Of a stretch of DNA of 64,000 nt, positions 43,986 through 55,500 are shown in pieces. Below the pieces are notes generated by a model, which was not told where the DNA came from, searched no databases, and was given only the letters and a program-made list of their open reading frames with translations. Each line of letters starts with the position of its first letter. Position 1 is the first letter of the stretch. The stretch comes from Branchiostoma floridae. Its lineage: Eukaryota > Chordata > Leptocardii > Amphioxiformes > Branchiostomatidae. The position numbers were made by a program, and so were the translations under genes. The stretch covers positions 1,887,960 to 1,951,959 of the forward strand of contig NC_049980.1 in assembly GCF_000003815.2 (NCBI RefSeq), given 5' to 3'.

Positions 43986-45825
43986 TATAACCTTCTTGGC
44001 GAAGTAATAATACTATACCATTAGGCTCTCCCTATAGTATTGTGTGCGAGAAAAAGTGAAAAAAAAAAGGTTTTGCAGTCACAAAATCGCTCGTATTAAC
44101 ACAAACAGCTGTTTGTTGTGATTGGTTACTGACAGAAGGCAGAAAAAAGGACGCACCAGCAAAAACAATAAGGATTTGAGTGACAACATTTCTCATAGTA
44201 TTACGTTGCCAGCTGGGGCTCTAGGGATTGAGCTTGATATGGTAATGACTTCAGGAGGAAGAGCATTACGATAAGATAATCCTCTTAACGCTCAGTAAAG
44301 ACTCAGTGATAGATGTTATACTTGTAGTTTCTGGTCTGGCGTTTGAGGCCCCAAGGCCTCACTCACACTGAGAAAATAGTATCATATTGTGGGCCTCTAG
44401 GTCCATCCTTGCGTTGTAGTTCAAAGTATTACCTCCATGAATGGTGGTATTGTTTTGTGTCTGTGAGTCTGCCTGTGTGGGTATCTGCCGGTTTGTCTGT
44501 TCGTCTGTTTCTGGTTCGACGTGTTACGCTGTGTTGAAGTTTGCCCAGAAACTGTACCGATCCAGACATTGGTTTCCAAGACTGCCGGGAGTGATTGGTG
44601 TGAGGGAGGTTGTAGACAGAACACAAAGCTTGTACTCTAAAAGCCCACTACCTTACAACTGTTTTAACAGGCCCACTTCACATTTCCTACCCTGGGCCCG
44701 GTCGGGCTGTTTGCGGAAGCGAAAAATTAAAGATTTCGCAAATCAATATGCACAATATACGCTGTTGAATTATTTTTGGTCAGTTTCGTGTTGTTGTTGT
44801 TGTCTTTTATATCGCACATATTGTTCCCAAAACTGCCCGGTCGGGTCCCGGAAATGTGACTTTACCTTAAATAGTGTACTGTGATCGGTATTGCCAGCCA
44901 GGGTCTTTAACTTACATAATTGCTGATTAATAACTGTTTGTATTCTTATAATCATATACGTTAGACCTTTCCAGGTGTCACGTGTTTTCCAATGTTTTTA
45001 ACTGTACAGAACATACAATTACTCCCTTGGCCTTGTAGAAAAATTATTAATCATTACTGTTAATATGCTCCGGATGTTTTGGGCTGGATAGATTTTTATG
45101 ACTTTTGTTGTGTTGTTAGCCGGTCTTGGAAAGAGGAAGCTCAAAGTAGCTAGATTTTTGGCCTCCTTGCGGCTTTCCTTTTTGTAATAGTGTGTTTCTG
45201 ATACGTGTGTTTGTCTGTCAGTAATGTCGTTTCTGCATTTCAACCCTGCCCCCCCCCCCTGCACTAAGGGTACCGACAGTGTCAGAGGATATGTAAATGT
45301 ACAATATGACGTCCTCATACATCTAATAGAATAAAATTTGACCTTTATTTTCATACTTTCTGTTTATTACATAACCAAAGCCTGCGAGGTAACATCATTT
45401 CATTTTGAACGTACAACAAGGATATGCTGAAGTTCTCTCCAAGCAACGGTTCGGCTCCGACTGTTTTTGACGTGTTTTAGGCGTATTTATATAGGCCTGT
45501 CTATTTTGTACCGTTTTCTTTATGTTTCGTGAGACAATCTTATATATCACAAACTATAATTTTTTAAATATTTTTTTTAAAAAGCCTGCAAATCAGCAGC
45601 AAAATCCGCACTATGGTGCACTACAGCACACAGTATCGGCCTTCAAGGGGAACTGCCCGCTTATCTACTAGTTCTCGCCAGCATTTCTTTCTTTTTCCAC
45701 TCTATTTGTAGTTTTTATGCGTCAGCAAGTATTACATGTACCTCCAAAAATACATTACTGTTGACTCACGAGGCAAACAACGTGACAAGCACGCGTGTGT
45801 GTTTGATTAGTTATCATACAAATGT
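43986..45825. other. Gene-free stretch
   Basis: Contains a family H start fragment at 44429-44500 (CCTCCATGAATGGTGGTATT) and AT-rich DNA. The 147-codon frame at 44441-44884 begins inside the repeat and shows no domain. Confidence 0.45.
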
Positions 45826-46580
45826 AGGTGCAGTCACACGTGCGTGTATATCAGGTCCGTACGAGGTCCGCATTGACATTCTTTTATGCGCAGTCGTGCG
45901 CACAATACGAACCTCATATGCATCTCAATTGTTTGCTGTCAGACTGTCAGCTTTAGGTACGCACAGACCTAAAACTAGCACAAAACGATTGAGATGCGTA
46001 TGAGGTGCAAATTGCGCGTACGACTGCGCATATGAAAAAATGTCCATACAGACCTTAAGGTCTCATTGATGTCTTACTCCGAGTGGGTACCCTAAAATAG
46101 ATCCGAGCCAAAAAATGAACGGCTGCACGGACGCATGTTTTTAGCGGTGAGAAATTCCCTTTTAGCCAGCGGAACTGATCTCAAAAGTTAGATTGGTGAA
46201 AGCTTGTTTGTAACTAAAGACATTAGCAGGTAAAGTTTTGCAGCCGCGCGCTAGGTCGGAGGTACACAGTCGTGGGTTCTGAGTGGTGCGGTTGTACACT
46301 AGCAGCGAAAAAGTGCCTTTTGTGGGGATTGACTAATCGTAGTTTGTAATTGCTATAAAAAAGTTCCTATGTATAGTTTACGTTGGCAATTCTTTCCCAC
46401 GGTATAGGGTAAATGTGCTCGACATAGAATGAAAAATCTGCTGAAGTTTCACGTAGCTTCATTATGAACGCGCCCATTTAAATCACGAATTATAACATAG
46501 AAGTCTATGGGAAGAAAAAACTTATCAATGAGACCTTATAGTATAGCGACTTCATATACACGCTCGTGTGACTGCACCTT
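45826..46580. repeat. Palindromic element, family F, long copy
   Basis: The left arm AGGTGCAGTCACACGTGCGT leads to CCGTACGAGGTCCG; the right end is TACACGCTCGTGTGACTGCA plus CCTT. An inner inverted pair lies at 45890-46040 (ACCTCATATGCATCTCAATT and GAGATGCGTATGAGGTGC). Longer than its relatives, probably carrying inserted DNA. Confidence 0.65.
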
Positions 46581-47759
46581 ATCGTATCGTCTGCATGTGT
46601 ACGTGTCAGCAAATTAAGTTCTTAAAAAGAAGAAGACCTTTATTGTATTTTTTTGCCACGCTGTGATAAGTACAGGTCACAAGAAGACATGTTGGAGAAA
46701 TACAGTTCCCTTAGGATACAAAATAAATCTATCATTTAAACAGATTCAACTTCTCGTTTCCTTTCAGTTATAGTGGAGATAAAAGAGAAAACTGTTTTAT
46801 GATCAATGGTTTTGTCTAGTTTCGTTTAGAATATGAATTTTTCTACAGAAGTGTGTGAAACGGGGAAATATGTTTTGTCAAACTGGGCAGGCAGCTAACT
46901 ACTGTACCGTCCCAGAACGTAATGTGGGAATATGGGTGAGCCTAGTAGAGGACGAATTGCTTGTATTTGAATAATAAGTGGCAAAGTCAACTATCAGTAA
47001 CAACTAGACACCTTTAACCCTTGAGCAACATGGTGCCTCAGCCATGTATAAGAGCTGTTGTCGTTACAATAGGATTCATCATGCAGTTTCTGTTATATGT
47101 TTGGTCAAATTTATATAAGAATTTGGCCATACAAGAGATATCATTCCCGAAGACCATTTTTTAACCAAGACAGCATAACATTCTTGATCATTCTTACATG
47201 TGCAAAAACGTAACGCCCTTACAATATACGATACGTTCAGTCGAAGTGCTCGGGCTCTGACTACTGTGAATGTAGTTAAGGATTTAATTTCGCGGTATCG
47301 GAAAAAGAACTGTTCGCGGTAGCACCATGCACTGTAGTCTCTTACTGTAATGGAAAAAATGTTCGCGGTGGTTTAAAGTTCGCGGTCAATAGGCAACGCG
47401 AAAACTGTTAACATAAAACCACCGCGAAAATTCCTGCATTAACGGTAGGACGTAACGTTAGGTGCCGTGTGATTATACCAGCTGTCTTCAGCAACAGTAA
47501 CTAGCACAGCCTTACCTGGGTTAAATAGACGGAACTTTGGCTGTTTGCCGAGCTTTTGTATAAACTACCGGCAGTAACCTCTCCGGGTGGTATACATATG
47601 CGCAGTGTAGTGACTGCACATTGACAACAGAGGCAACAGAAGTTAAAACCCGGTAGACATTTTGCCTAATTGACAACACCGTTACAGTGGCCCTAAGAAA
47701 GTATATGAAACCTACATTCTACTTTTTATCTCCTGATAGAAAAACGTACTGAGATCCGG
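46581..47759. other. Upstream region of ENDOU
   Basis: No upstream exon is identified. At 47285-47432 there is a foldback with TAATTTCGCGGT and ACCGCGAAAATT ends and several GTTCGCGGT motifs. A TTTATCTCCTGATAG near 47740 could be an acceptor just before the ATG. No clear TATA box. Confidence 0.4.
47285..47432. repeat. Foldback with GTTCGCGGT motifs
   Basis: The ends are TAATTTCGCGGT and ACCACCGCGAAAATT, with GTTCGCGGTGG and AGTTCGCGGTC between them. It lies about 330 bp upstream of the ENDOU start codon. Confidence 0.6.
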
Positions 47760-49483
47760 ATGGCTTCACTACGAGAGACGGTCGTGGTGTTGCTGATTTT
47801 CACGACGTTGTCAGGCTGTACAGAGGGGGCACGACGTGCTACAAGTAAGGCTTATATATTCTCACCTCTACTCTTTATCCCCTACACCAAGAGTTGTGTG
47901 AAAGGTCAAGAGCATTCATGGACAAAATGTGTTCTCAATTTTGTGGTATTATACATATATACATGACATATGCATGGAAGATGAATGACACATAAAATAT
48001 GCAGGGTCAATTTTTAAAGGCTGTCGGTTAAAGTCGTTTGGGAGTCAGTGAGAAGAAATTCTAGCCCGTGGGAGCGGACCAAAGCAAACAAGGCTGGACT
48101 GCAGGCTAAAGAAGCTCCGCGCTGAAAACGACAAAGTTTGTTGTTAGTTTAAAGGAAAAATCTTCACAGGATTATCATAATGTGCTTTGTTCTGACACGT
48201 TCGGAAACCATCCTCCTACGCAGGGACATCCAACAGCCAAACTGCTTGCCCGGATGTGCCCTGCTCTTTCAACCGTCACCCTTAGTTCCTGACCGCCCTG
48301 CTTATAAATATTAATAAGGTTACCCTTATACATGGTTGGGGGGGGGGCGTCCAAAAAACCCCAACTGTCAGCCAATCAGAGCATAGGCTTTCCGTTTTCA
48401 AAAGCTGTCTCTCAGGTATAAGGGTAATCTTATTAATATTTATAAGCAGGGCGGTCAGGAACTAAGGGTGACGGTTGAAAGAGCAGGGCGCATCCAGACA
48501 AGCAGTTTGGCTGTTGGATGTCCCTGCGTAGGAGGATGTCGGAAACTGGAAGAGGAACAAACAGGCAATTACAAACACGATGATCTCACGATCAGGACTG
48601 TGAGGTAAGGCCATAGCAAGTACATTTTATGTAATCTACAAGCAGATCCTACAATGGTATAAGATAGTACCAAACTGGCCAAGGAGTGTAATCAGCCAAC
48701 TGACCAAGGAGTGTAGTCAGCCAAAAGGTGTCCATTTGACATGTAGAATCTGCCCCCGGTCTACTAGAATAAATACTATGAACATCAAATTGTTTCCTAA
48801 TCAAACTATGCCCTCCTTCATGTTTGGTGCAAAATTCCAACTGGGACATGTGCTGGTCAGCGATACACACTCCTAAGCCGGCTTCACTCCTCTGACAGCT
48901 TTTCATAAAATCTTATGCTACCGTAGGATCTGCTTGGAGATTACATTTTATGGATGACATTTTCCGCAGACTCCAAATGAGAGAGGGCGACAGAAACCAG
49001 ATGGGTAAAAATCAAAATGTCTAGACTTTCAAAAAAGACACCATAAAGGTTGTAACAAGAATTAAAGTAACAAAACATGGTATCAAAGCTAACAAGTCTT
49101 TTATTTCTGTATTCAATGGGTGAACAAAGTGATACTAGAGTTGTCGACTGATATCACTTAACAAGTTGACAACAAATGCCATAGCTACTACCAGTTTTAT
49201 TATCGAACTACATAGTGTAGTGTCACTTCTACAACTATGGCCATAGCTACATGTACCTCACTACTGTCATTTCTACAAATACGTAAAAAAACTATACAAT
49301 CAAGGCTACCACACAATACATTTTCTCGTGTTAGTTTCCCTCTCGCTACAAAATGCTGTCAAACGTTTTCTTTATTCATGAAAACGCTGACGTGAGACAG
49401 CCTGGGTACCATCCGGAAAATGATTCGCTCCGACGTTCATTATATACTATACACAGTCGCTTCTAGCTCTGAAATTTATTAAA

Positions 49484-49575
<92 letters not shown>

Positions 49576-52500
49576 CTATATATATATAACGATATTCTAT
49601 CTATACCCAGGCTAGACATGAGACACAAGTGAACATGAAAATGTGCAGAAAATGTGTATTTGTATGTGTAAAAAACTTTCATAACATTACTTCACTGCAC
49701 AACCGCTCTTGCTTGGCTCTATCACATGCATGGGAGAGAATGGAAGGCCTTACGAATTACTCAACACATTTTGTAACCTTCCTTGTTATCTTAGGAGAAG
49801 ATGCAAACCAGCAAAAGAGGTATACTTAAGAAGGAACAACTAGTAAAATGTACATCTAATAAGCAATATCCAGATTTTCGGTACAATTATGAGCTTTCCC
49901 AACCCTGTACATATATCTGCTTGCAATTGAATCCCTGTAGCGTCCTGTGTTGGTCGCTGTGGTGAACAATACAACAACGCCAACCGCTGCCACTGCAACG
50001 ATGTGTGCGGCCAGTATGGGAACTGCTGTAGTGACTACCAGGCTATCTGTGTTCTACAAGGTAAGAACTGTGCCGTTTTTTTTTCTTTCTATTTTGCTTT
50101 TGGATAGACGAGGACAATGTAGACTGCACTCAAGTTTTGTAACTTATATTAACAGTGCCACTTACACGGTACAGACATTAGGTAAAGGTAGTCTTTTATC
50201 TCCCCGGGCGAAGTCAGATACCCATTTTTTGGCGACGCCTCAGGGGCGGAGGCATTCTACAGTATTACGATTGCTTTGAAAATATTCCAAAAATTGCACG
50301 AATGCATTCCCTAGGGAATTTATTTTGAGGTAGCCTTTGCCTGTTTGGTCTTTTATCGGAACAGAAACGACCTTTGTTTCTTGATATCTAAAGTCACATG
50401 TATCGTTTCGGGTGATTTGCTTCTTTCAGGACAAAAAAAAATTGTCATAATCAATGTTTTAAGTACCTTTTTTGTTTCTGGCAAATGAGAGTTATGTGTT
50501 AAAATTACAACTCTCTATCCCTCTTTTGGTGTTATTTGAGAGAAATAGGAACGCTATATTAAAGATTTAATGTTTCAAATTCTTTTTTTTCCACCTGTGA
50601 ACACAATCATATTTTGAATTTACTAGATCTAATTTGAAACAATGGTTATTTTCAAGATGTTTGTACAAAGCAGAAAAGGCCATGACTGTACACATTGAAA
50701 TTAAGAAACTACTCATTTGCAAGACAACCAATCCACACAATTATCTATACCTTTATTTCATCAACGTACACATCAAACATACTTTTATTACATCTGAAGA
50801 CACAAATAGATTCACTATATAAAGCTTGCAGAACAGGACATTTTTTTTGCTTTATAACTTTGGATGTTTGTCTATAACGCGAATCTTGGTACTACATTCA
50901 AGGAGAAACTCTCTGTTTTGTATTTCTGTCAATCTTGTAACAAGTTGTATGCATGGCTATTAGTACCACAGAACCAGTCCTGGAACTATAGACTGATTGT
51001 CAAGATTACATATACATTGGTTCCCGTTTTGCTGAGGTGATAGACTAGTAGGTTGTATTTTAAAGCTGTTGTTGCTGGTCATCTGACTGCCGTCCAAGTT
51101 CAGGTCTTTCTTGTGACTGTTGTCGATACTGTCATGTAGAGCTGTAAGAAACAATGTAGAACAGGTTAGTTATAGCTTAACACATGTTGGGAAACCCGAT
51201 CTCATACTCCCATGAAAACGCTGATAATATGTCAAAATATATGAATCCCTGTGGGTTCTTTAAGATGGTTTAGTTGTCAAATGTCTTCTTTCACATGACA
51301 CCCAAGCTAATTAATTAACCAGAACCCCCGCATCCAATTATAGGTTCGGTCTGGTTTTCAATACCCCCAATATTGGTGACTGGTCTCCCACTTGAGCCGT
51401 AGGGTCTGGTTGAGTCATCCTTCTATCATCATTCTTATGCTGTAACTCCTTGTGAGAAAAAAAGACAGATGTTGAATCACTCCAAACTTTGGTTTTATAG
51501 TAGTTTTATGCATTTGCATTCATTTGTTGTCAGGGCATGATTGGAATTAATATTGTGTGACTTCAGTAAAAAGACGTGCCTGCAGCTGTTTGATTTTTTT
51601 CAGGCTGCGTTTGTGGAACAGTAGGGGAGGATTCTCTGTGGATTTTGAAGACAGATGATCGTGCGTGGGATAACAGAGAACAAAGGATCTTTCTTTCCCC
51701 CTTCCTCTTGAAAGGAAGACATTTCCCGTCCCTATAGCTACAGAAAACGTTTTTTCTATCCTCTTGAGTTAGACTTGACACAAAGAAATTTGCTGACCTG
51801 ATAGCTACAGAGAACAAAGGTTTTTTCTATCCTCTTAAGTTTGACTTGACACAAAGAAATTTGCTGCACCGATAGCTACAGAGAACAAAGGTTTTTTCTA
51901 TCCTCTTGAGTTTGACATGACACAAAGACATTTGCTGATCCGACAGCTACAGAGAACAAAGGTTTTTTCTATCCTCTTGAGTTTGACATGACACAAAGAC
52001 ATTTCCCGTACCGATAGCTACAGAGAACAAAGGGTTTTTTTCTATCCTCTTAAGTTTGACTGGACACAAAGACATTTCCCGTCCCGATAGCTACAGAGAA
52101 CAAAGGTTTTTTCTATCCTCTTGAGTTTGACTGGACACAAAGAAATGTGCTGCACCGGTACCAATAGCTACAGAGAACAAAGGTTTTTTTTTTCTATCCT
52201 CTTAAGTTTGACTTGACACAAAGAAATTCGCTGCACCGATAGCTACAGAGAACAAAGGTTTTTTCTATCCTCTTGAGTTTGACATGACACAAAGACATTT
52301 CCCGTACCGATAGCTACAGAGAACAAAGGTTTTTTCTATCCTCTTAAGTTTGACTTAACACAAAGAAATTTGCTGCACCGATAGCTACAGAGAACAAAGG
52401 GTTTTTTTCTATCCTCTTAAGTTTGACTGGACACAAAGAAATTGGCTGCACCGATAGGTACAGAGAACAAAGGTTTTTCCTATCCTCTTAAGTTTGACTT

Positions 52501-55500
52501 GACACAAAGACATTTCCCGTCCCGACAGCTACAGAGAACAAAGGTTTTTTCTATCCTCTTAAGTTTGACTTGACACAAAGACATTTCCCGTCCCGATAGC
52601 TACAGAGAACAAAGGTTTTTCTATCCTCTTAATTTTGACTTGACACAAAGAAATTTGCTGACCCGATAGCTACAGAGAACAAAGGTTTTTTCTATCCTCT
52701 TGAATTTGACATGACACAAAGACATTTTCTGACCCGATAGCTACAGAGAACAAAGGTTTTTTTTTCTATCCCAATGAGTTTGATTTGACAGAAAGACATT
52801 TCGTATAAGAGCTGCGGGAAACTAACTACGATGCGCCCAGGCTAGTTGAGCTGTTTAGAAATATCCATATAATAAAATACTTCGGACGGCCACAGAAAAC
52901 ACATGATCACTCACCTTTTATATATTTTCTCCATCGGACCTCCGCACGCCTGCCTCTTTGCCTTTCTGCTACCTACTGTACTTCTGAATAAGGAAAGATA
53001 CAGTGGATAACAGAGGGGCATTTTCCAACACGTCCACTCATCCCCACTCCAGTGTCTTCAATGATGGTCAAAATGATGAGATCTCCAGAATGGTCAGCTG
53101 ATATCCTGAGAATGTGCTCGATTGGTCGACCGCCGATACATCACGTGGAGGCCCGCCTCTTGTAATTAATCTTTTTTTTGTCTCTTGTTCCGCCCCGTTG
53201 GAGGGTCTCCGCCTCCTGTTGTGGGATAGTCTCCGACTCCTGGGGGCGGGGCTGTCATAAATCTGCAGCTGTCTAACTCCAGATGGAACGACTAATGTGT
53301 TTAGCATTGGCTCTGACGTTCTTCAAGGGGACCCTCTTGACATGTTTTTATTCAGGTGTTCTATCTCAGACACTGAAGGCTTTACCGTACGCAGTCGTCA
53401 TAGCCGTCACTACCCTGTCGAAGTCCTTGCTGACATTGACTTTGCAGACGACATAACCCTTCTCGAAAACTCTATCCACTTCGCACAAATTCTGCTAAAC
53501 AGTATAAGTATAGGAGGCATGTCAGGCCATCGGCCTTAATTCAAAACCGTTCAAAACAAACTACATGCATCTGAGCCCTTCATCTCCGCGGCAACAAATT
53601 GCATTTGACAGGTCTGAAATTGAGCGTGTAGTCGACTGCAAGAATCTAGTTGTTTTTTCTGGTAAAGAGATAGATGCATGTGTAGAGTAAGGGTTGTCTA
53701 AGCTTGTAGTTCTTTCATTTTCCTACAAAAAATATCACACTGTGAAAAAATCTGGAAGCACCTATCAGGAAGCAAACAGAAACCTGTTAAAAACTACTCT
53801 ACTTTACAATTCTAAGTCATTGGCCTTGGGTGCAGTCATTAGTAAGAAACGGCACCTACACAACAGTGCTACAAATAGTGTACAACGTATAATGAAAACG
53901 GTGAAACATCCCAGGTTTACCGCTGATAAACGGCAGCCTCCATGCTCGTTAGTTTACCTATATGTCACTGACACACTTCGCCACTTGCCACTATGTCGTT
54001 TATGATCCGGCACGTTCTCAGGAACAGCTCAATCTCAGGACCGGTGTTTATTATCTCAACTCCCTTGTTTGGATCTCTTGACATTGGCATGCTATGGTCT
54101 TGATTGATTTCTTTGTGGCAAATAGCTTGTTTCATTATAGTTTGGATGCCGCCATTACAGGGGTACCTAAGTATTCATACGATCCTTACGAAAAACATAC
54201 GATCCACTACTAAGAAAAATTCGATCCTTAAGCTAATTAATGGCACAACCCGCCATACGTGCAAATGCGTGCTGTCTACGTGCAAAAACGTGGGCAATCT
54301 TTTGGGATACGTAACGTAAGTGGTCAGTACCGCCTCCGTACCAAATCGTATGGAATCCAACGGATTTGGGAGCACGCATACACGCCGTAGCACTTTACGT
54401 GCATGCAAAACTTTCTCTGCTATTCGGGCTGCGGATTGACTCCCGTACGAGCCAGTACGGGTGACGCGCGTGCCCTGTACAGCCAATGCGAGTGAGTAAG
54501 GACACCGTACGTACACAGCACGTGTAAGTACGGCCTGCATATGATAACGTGGCAATCGCACAGACATCGTACGTACAACTCACCAATGGCGCAACGAACG
54601 ATGCACGCAACCGCTCACGGCACGTGCGAGTGACGTATGTTGAGACGTGCACCCTCCCTGCTCTTGCCATTCCTTCCTCACGTTTTCAGAAATACGTGGT
54701 GGACGGGGCCTCAAAAAAACGTACGGACAAATAACACGTACGGCGGGTTGTGCCCTTAGCTTTACGGAATTAATACGATCCTTACTAATCTGTCGCCACC
54801 ACACCGAGCCGTGCTCTGTTGCAGATTAATATCCTTTCCCCAGCTAGCCGAAAGGTATAAAATACACCGATATGTCACCCAATAAGTTAGCACTCGTGCA
54901 GGTGGAGGTTTTAGGGCTTAGCAGGGTGGGATAATCCCTATGTCGTCAGAAGAAATGCAAGTTCCGGGGCCACCATGTTGAATTAGTAAGGATCCTATGA
55001 ATTCCGTAATGATCGTATGATTTCCGTAAGGATCGTATGAGTTCCATAAGGATCGTATGTTTCTTAGTAGTGAATCGTATGAATTCCGTAAGGATCGTTT
55101 GTTTCTCGTAAGGATCTTATGAATACTTATGCGCCCCTGCATTAGATCCCCGCCCTGTTCTGATTTGTTTTAATGTGTAAGGAACCGCTAATTCCCATGC
55201 TATCAATGGTGAAGAGCACTAATTGCAGTGTTATCATTGATGACAACCATTTATTGCCGTGATATCAATGGTGAACATGATAATTGCTATGCTATCATTG
55301 GCGGTCGTTCCCCCAGAAATATACACGTAAACTTCACTCGATGGATGTATGCTCTGTTTATAAAATCAAAGGATTTAGCCATTACATCCTACCCTCAACA
55401 AGAACCAAAAAGTTCCTATACAACGTCAACTAGATTTTGTTCTGAATTCGTGATCAGGGAAGTACACAATTTCTACTAACCAAGCCTCAGTTCAATGCCT

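Noticed and set aside
41478-52805. CRISPR-like regular repeats
   Set aside because: The 34-bp and 70-bp arrays are head-to-tail minisatellites without unique spacers, in an animal genome.
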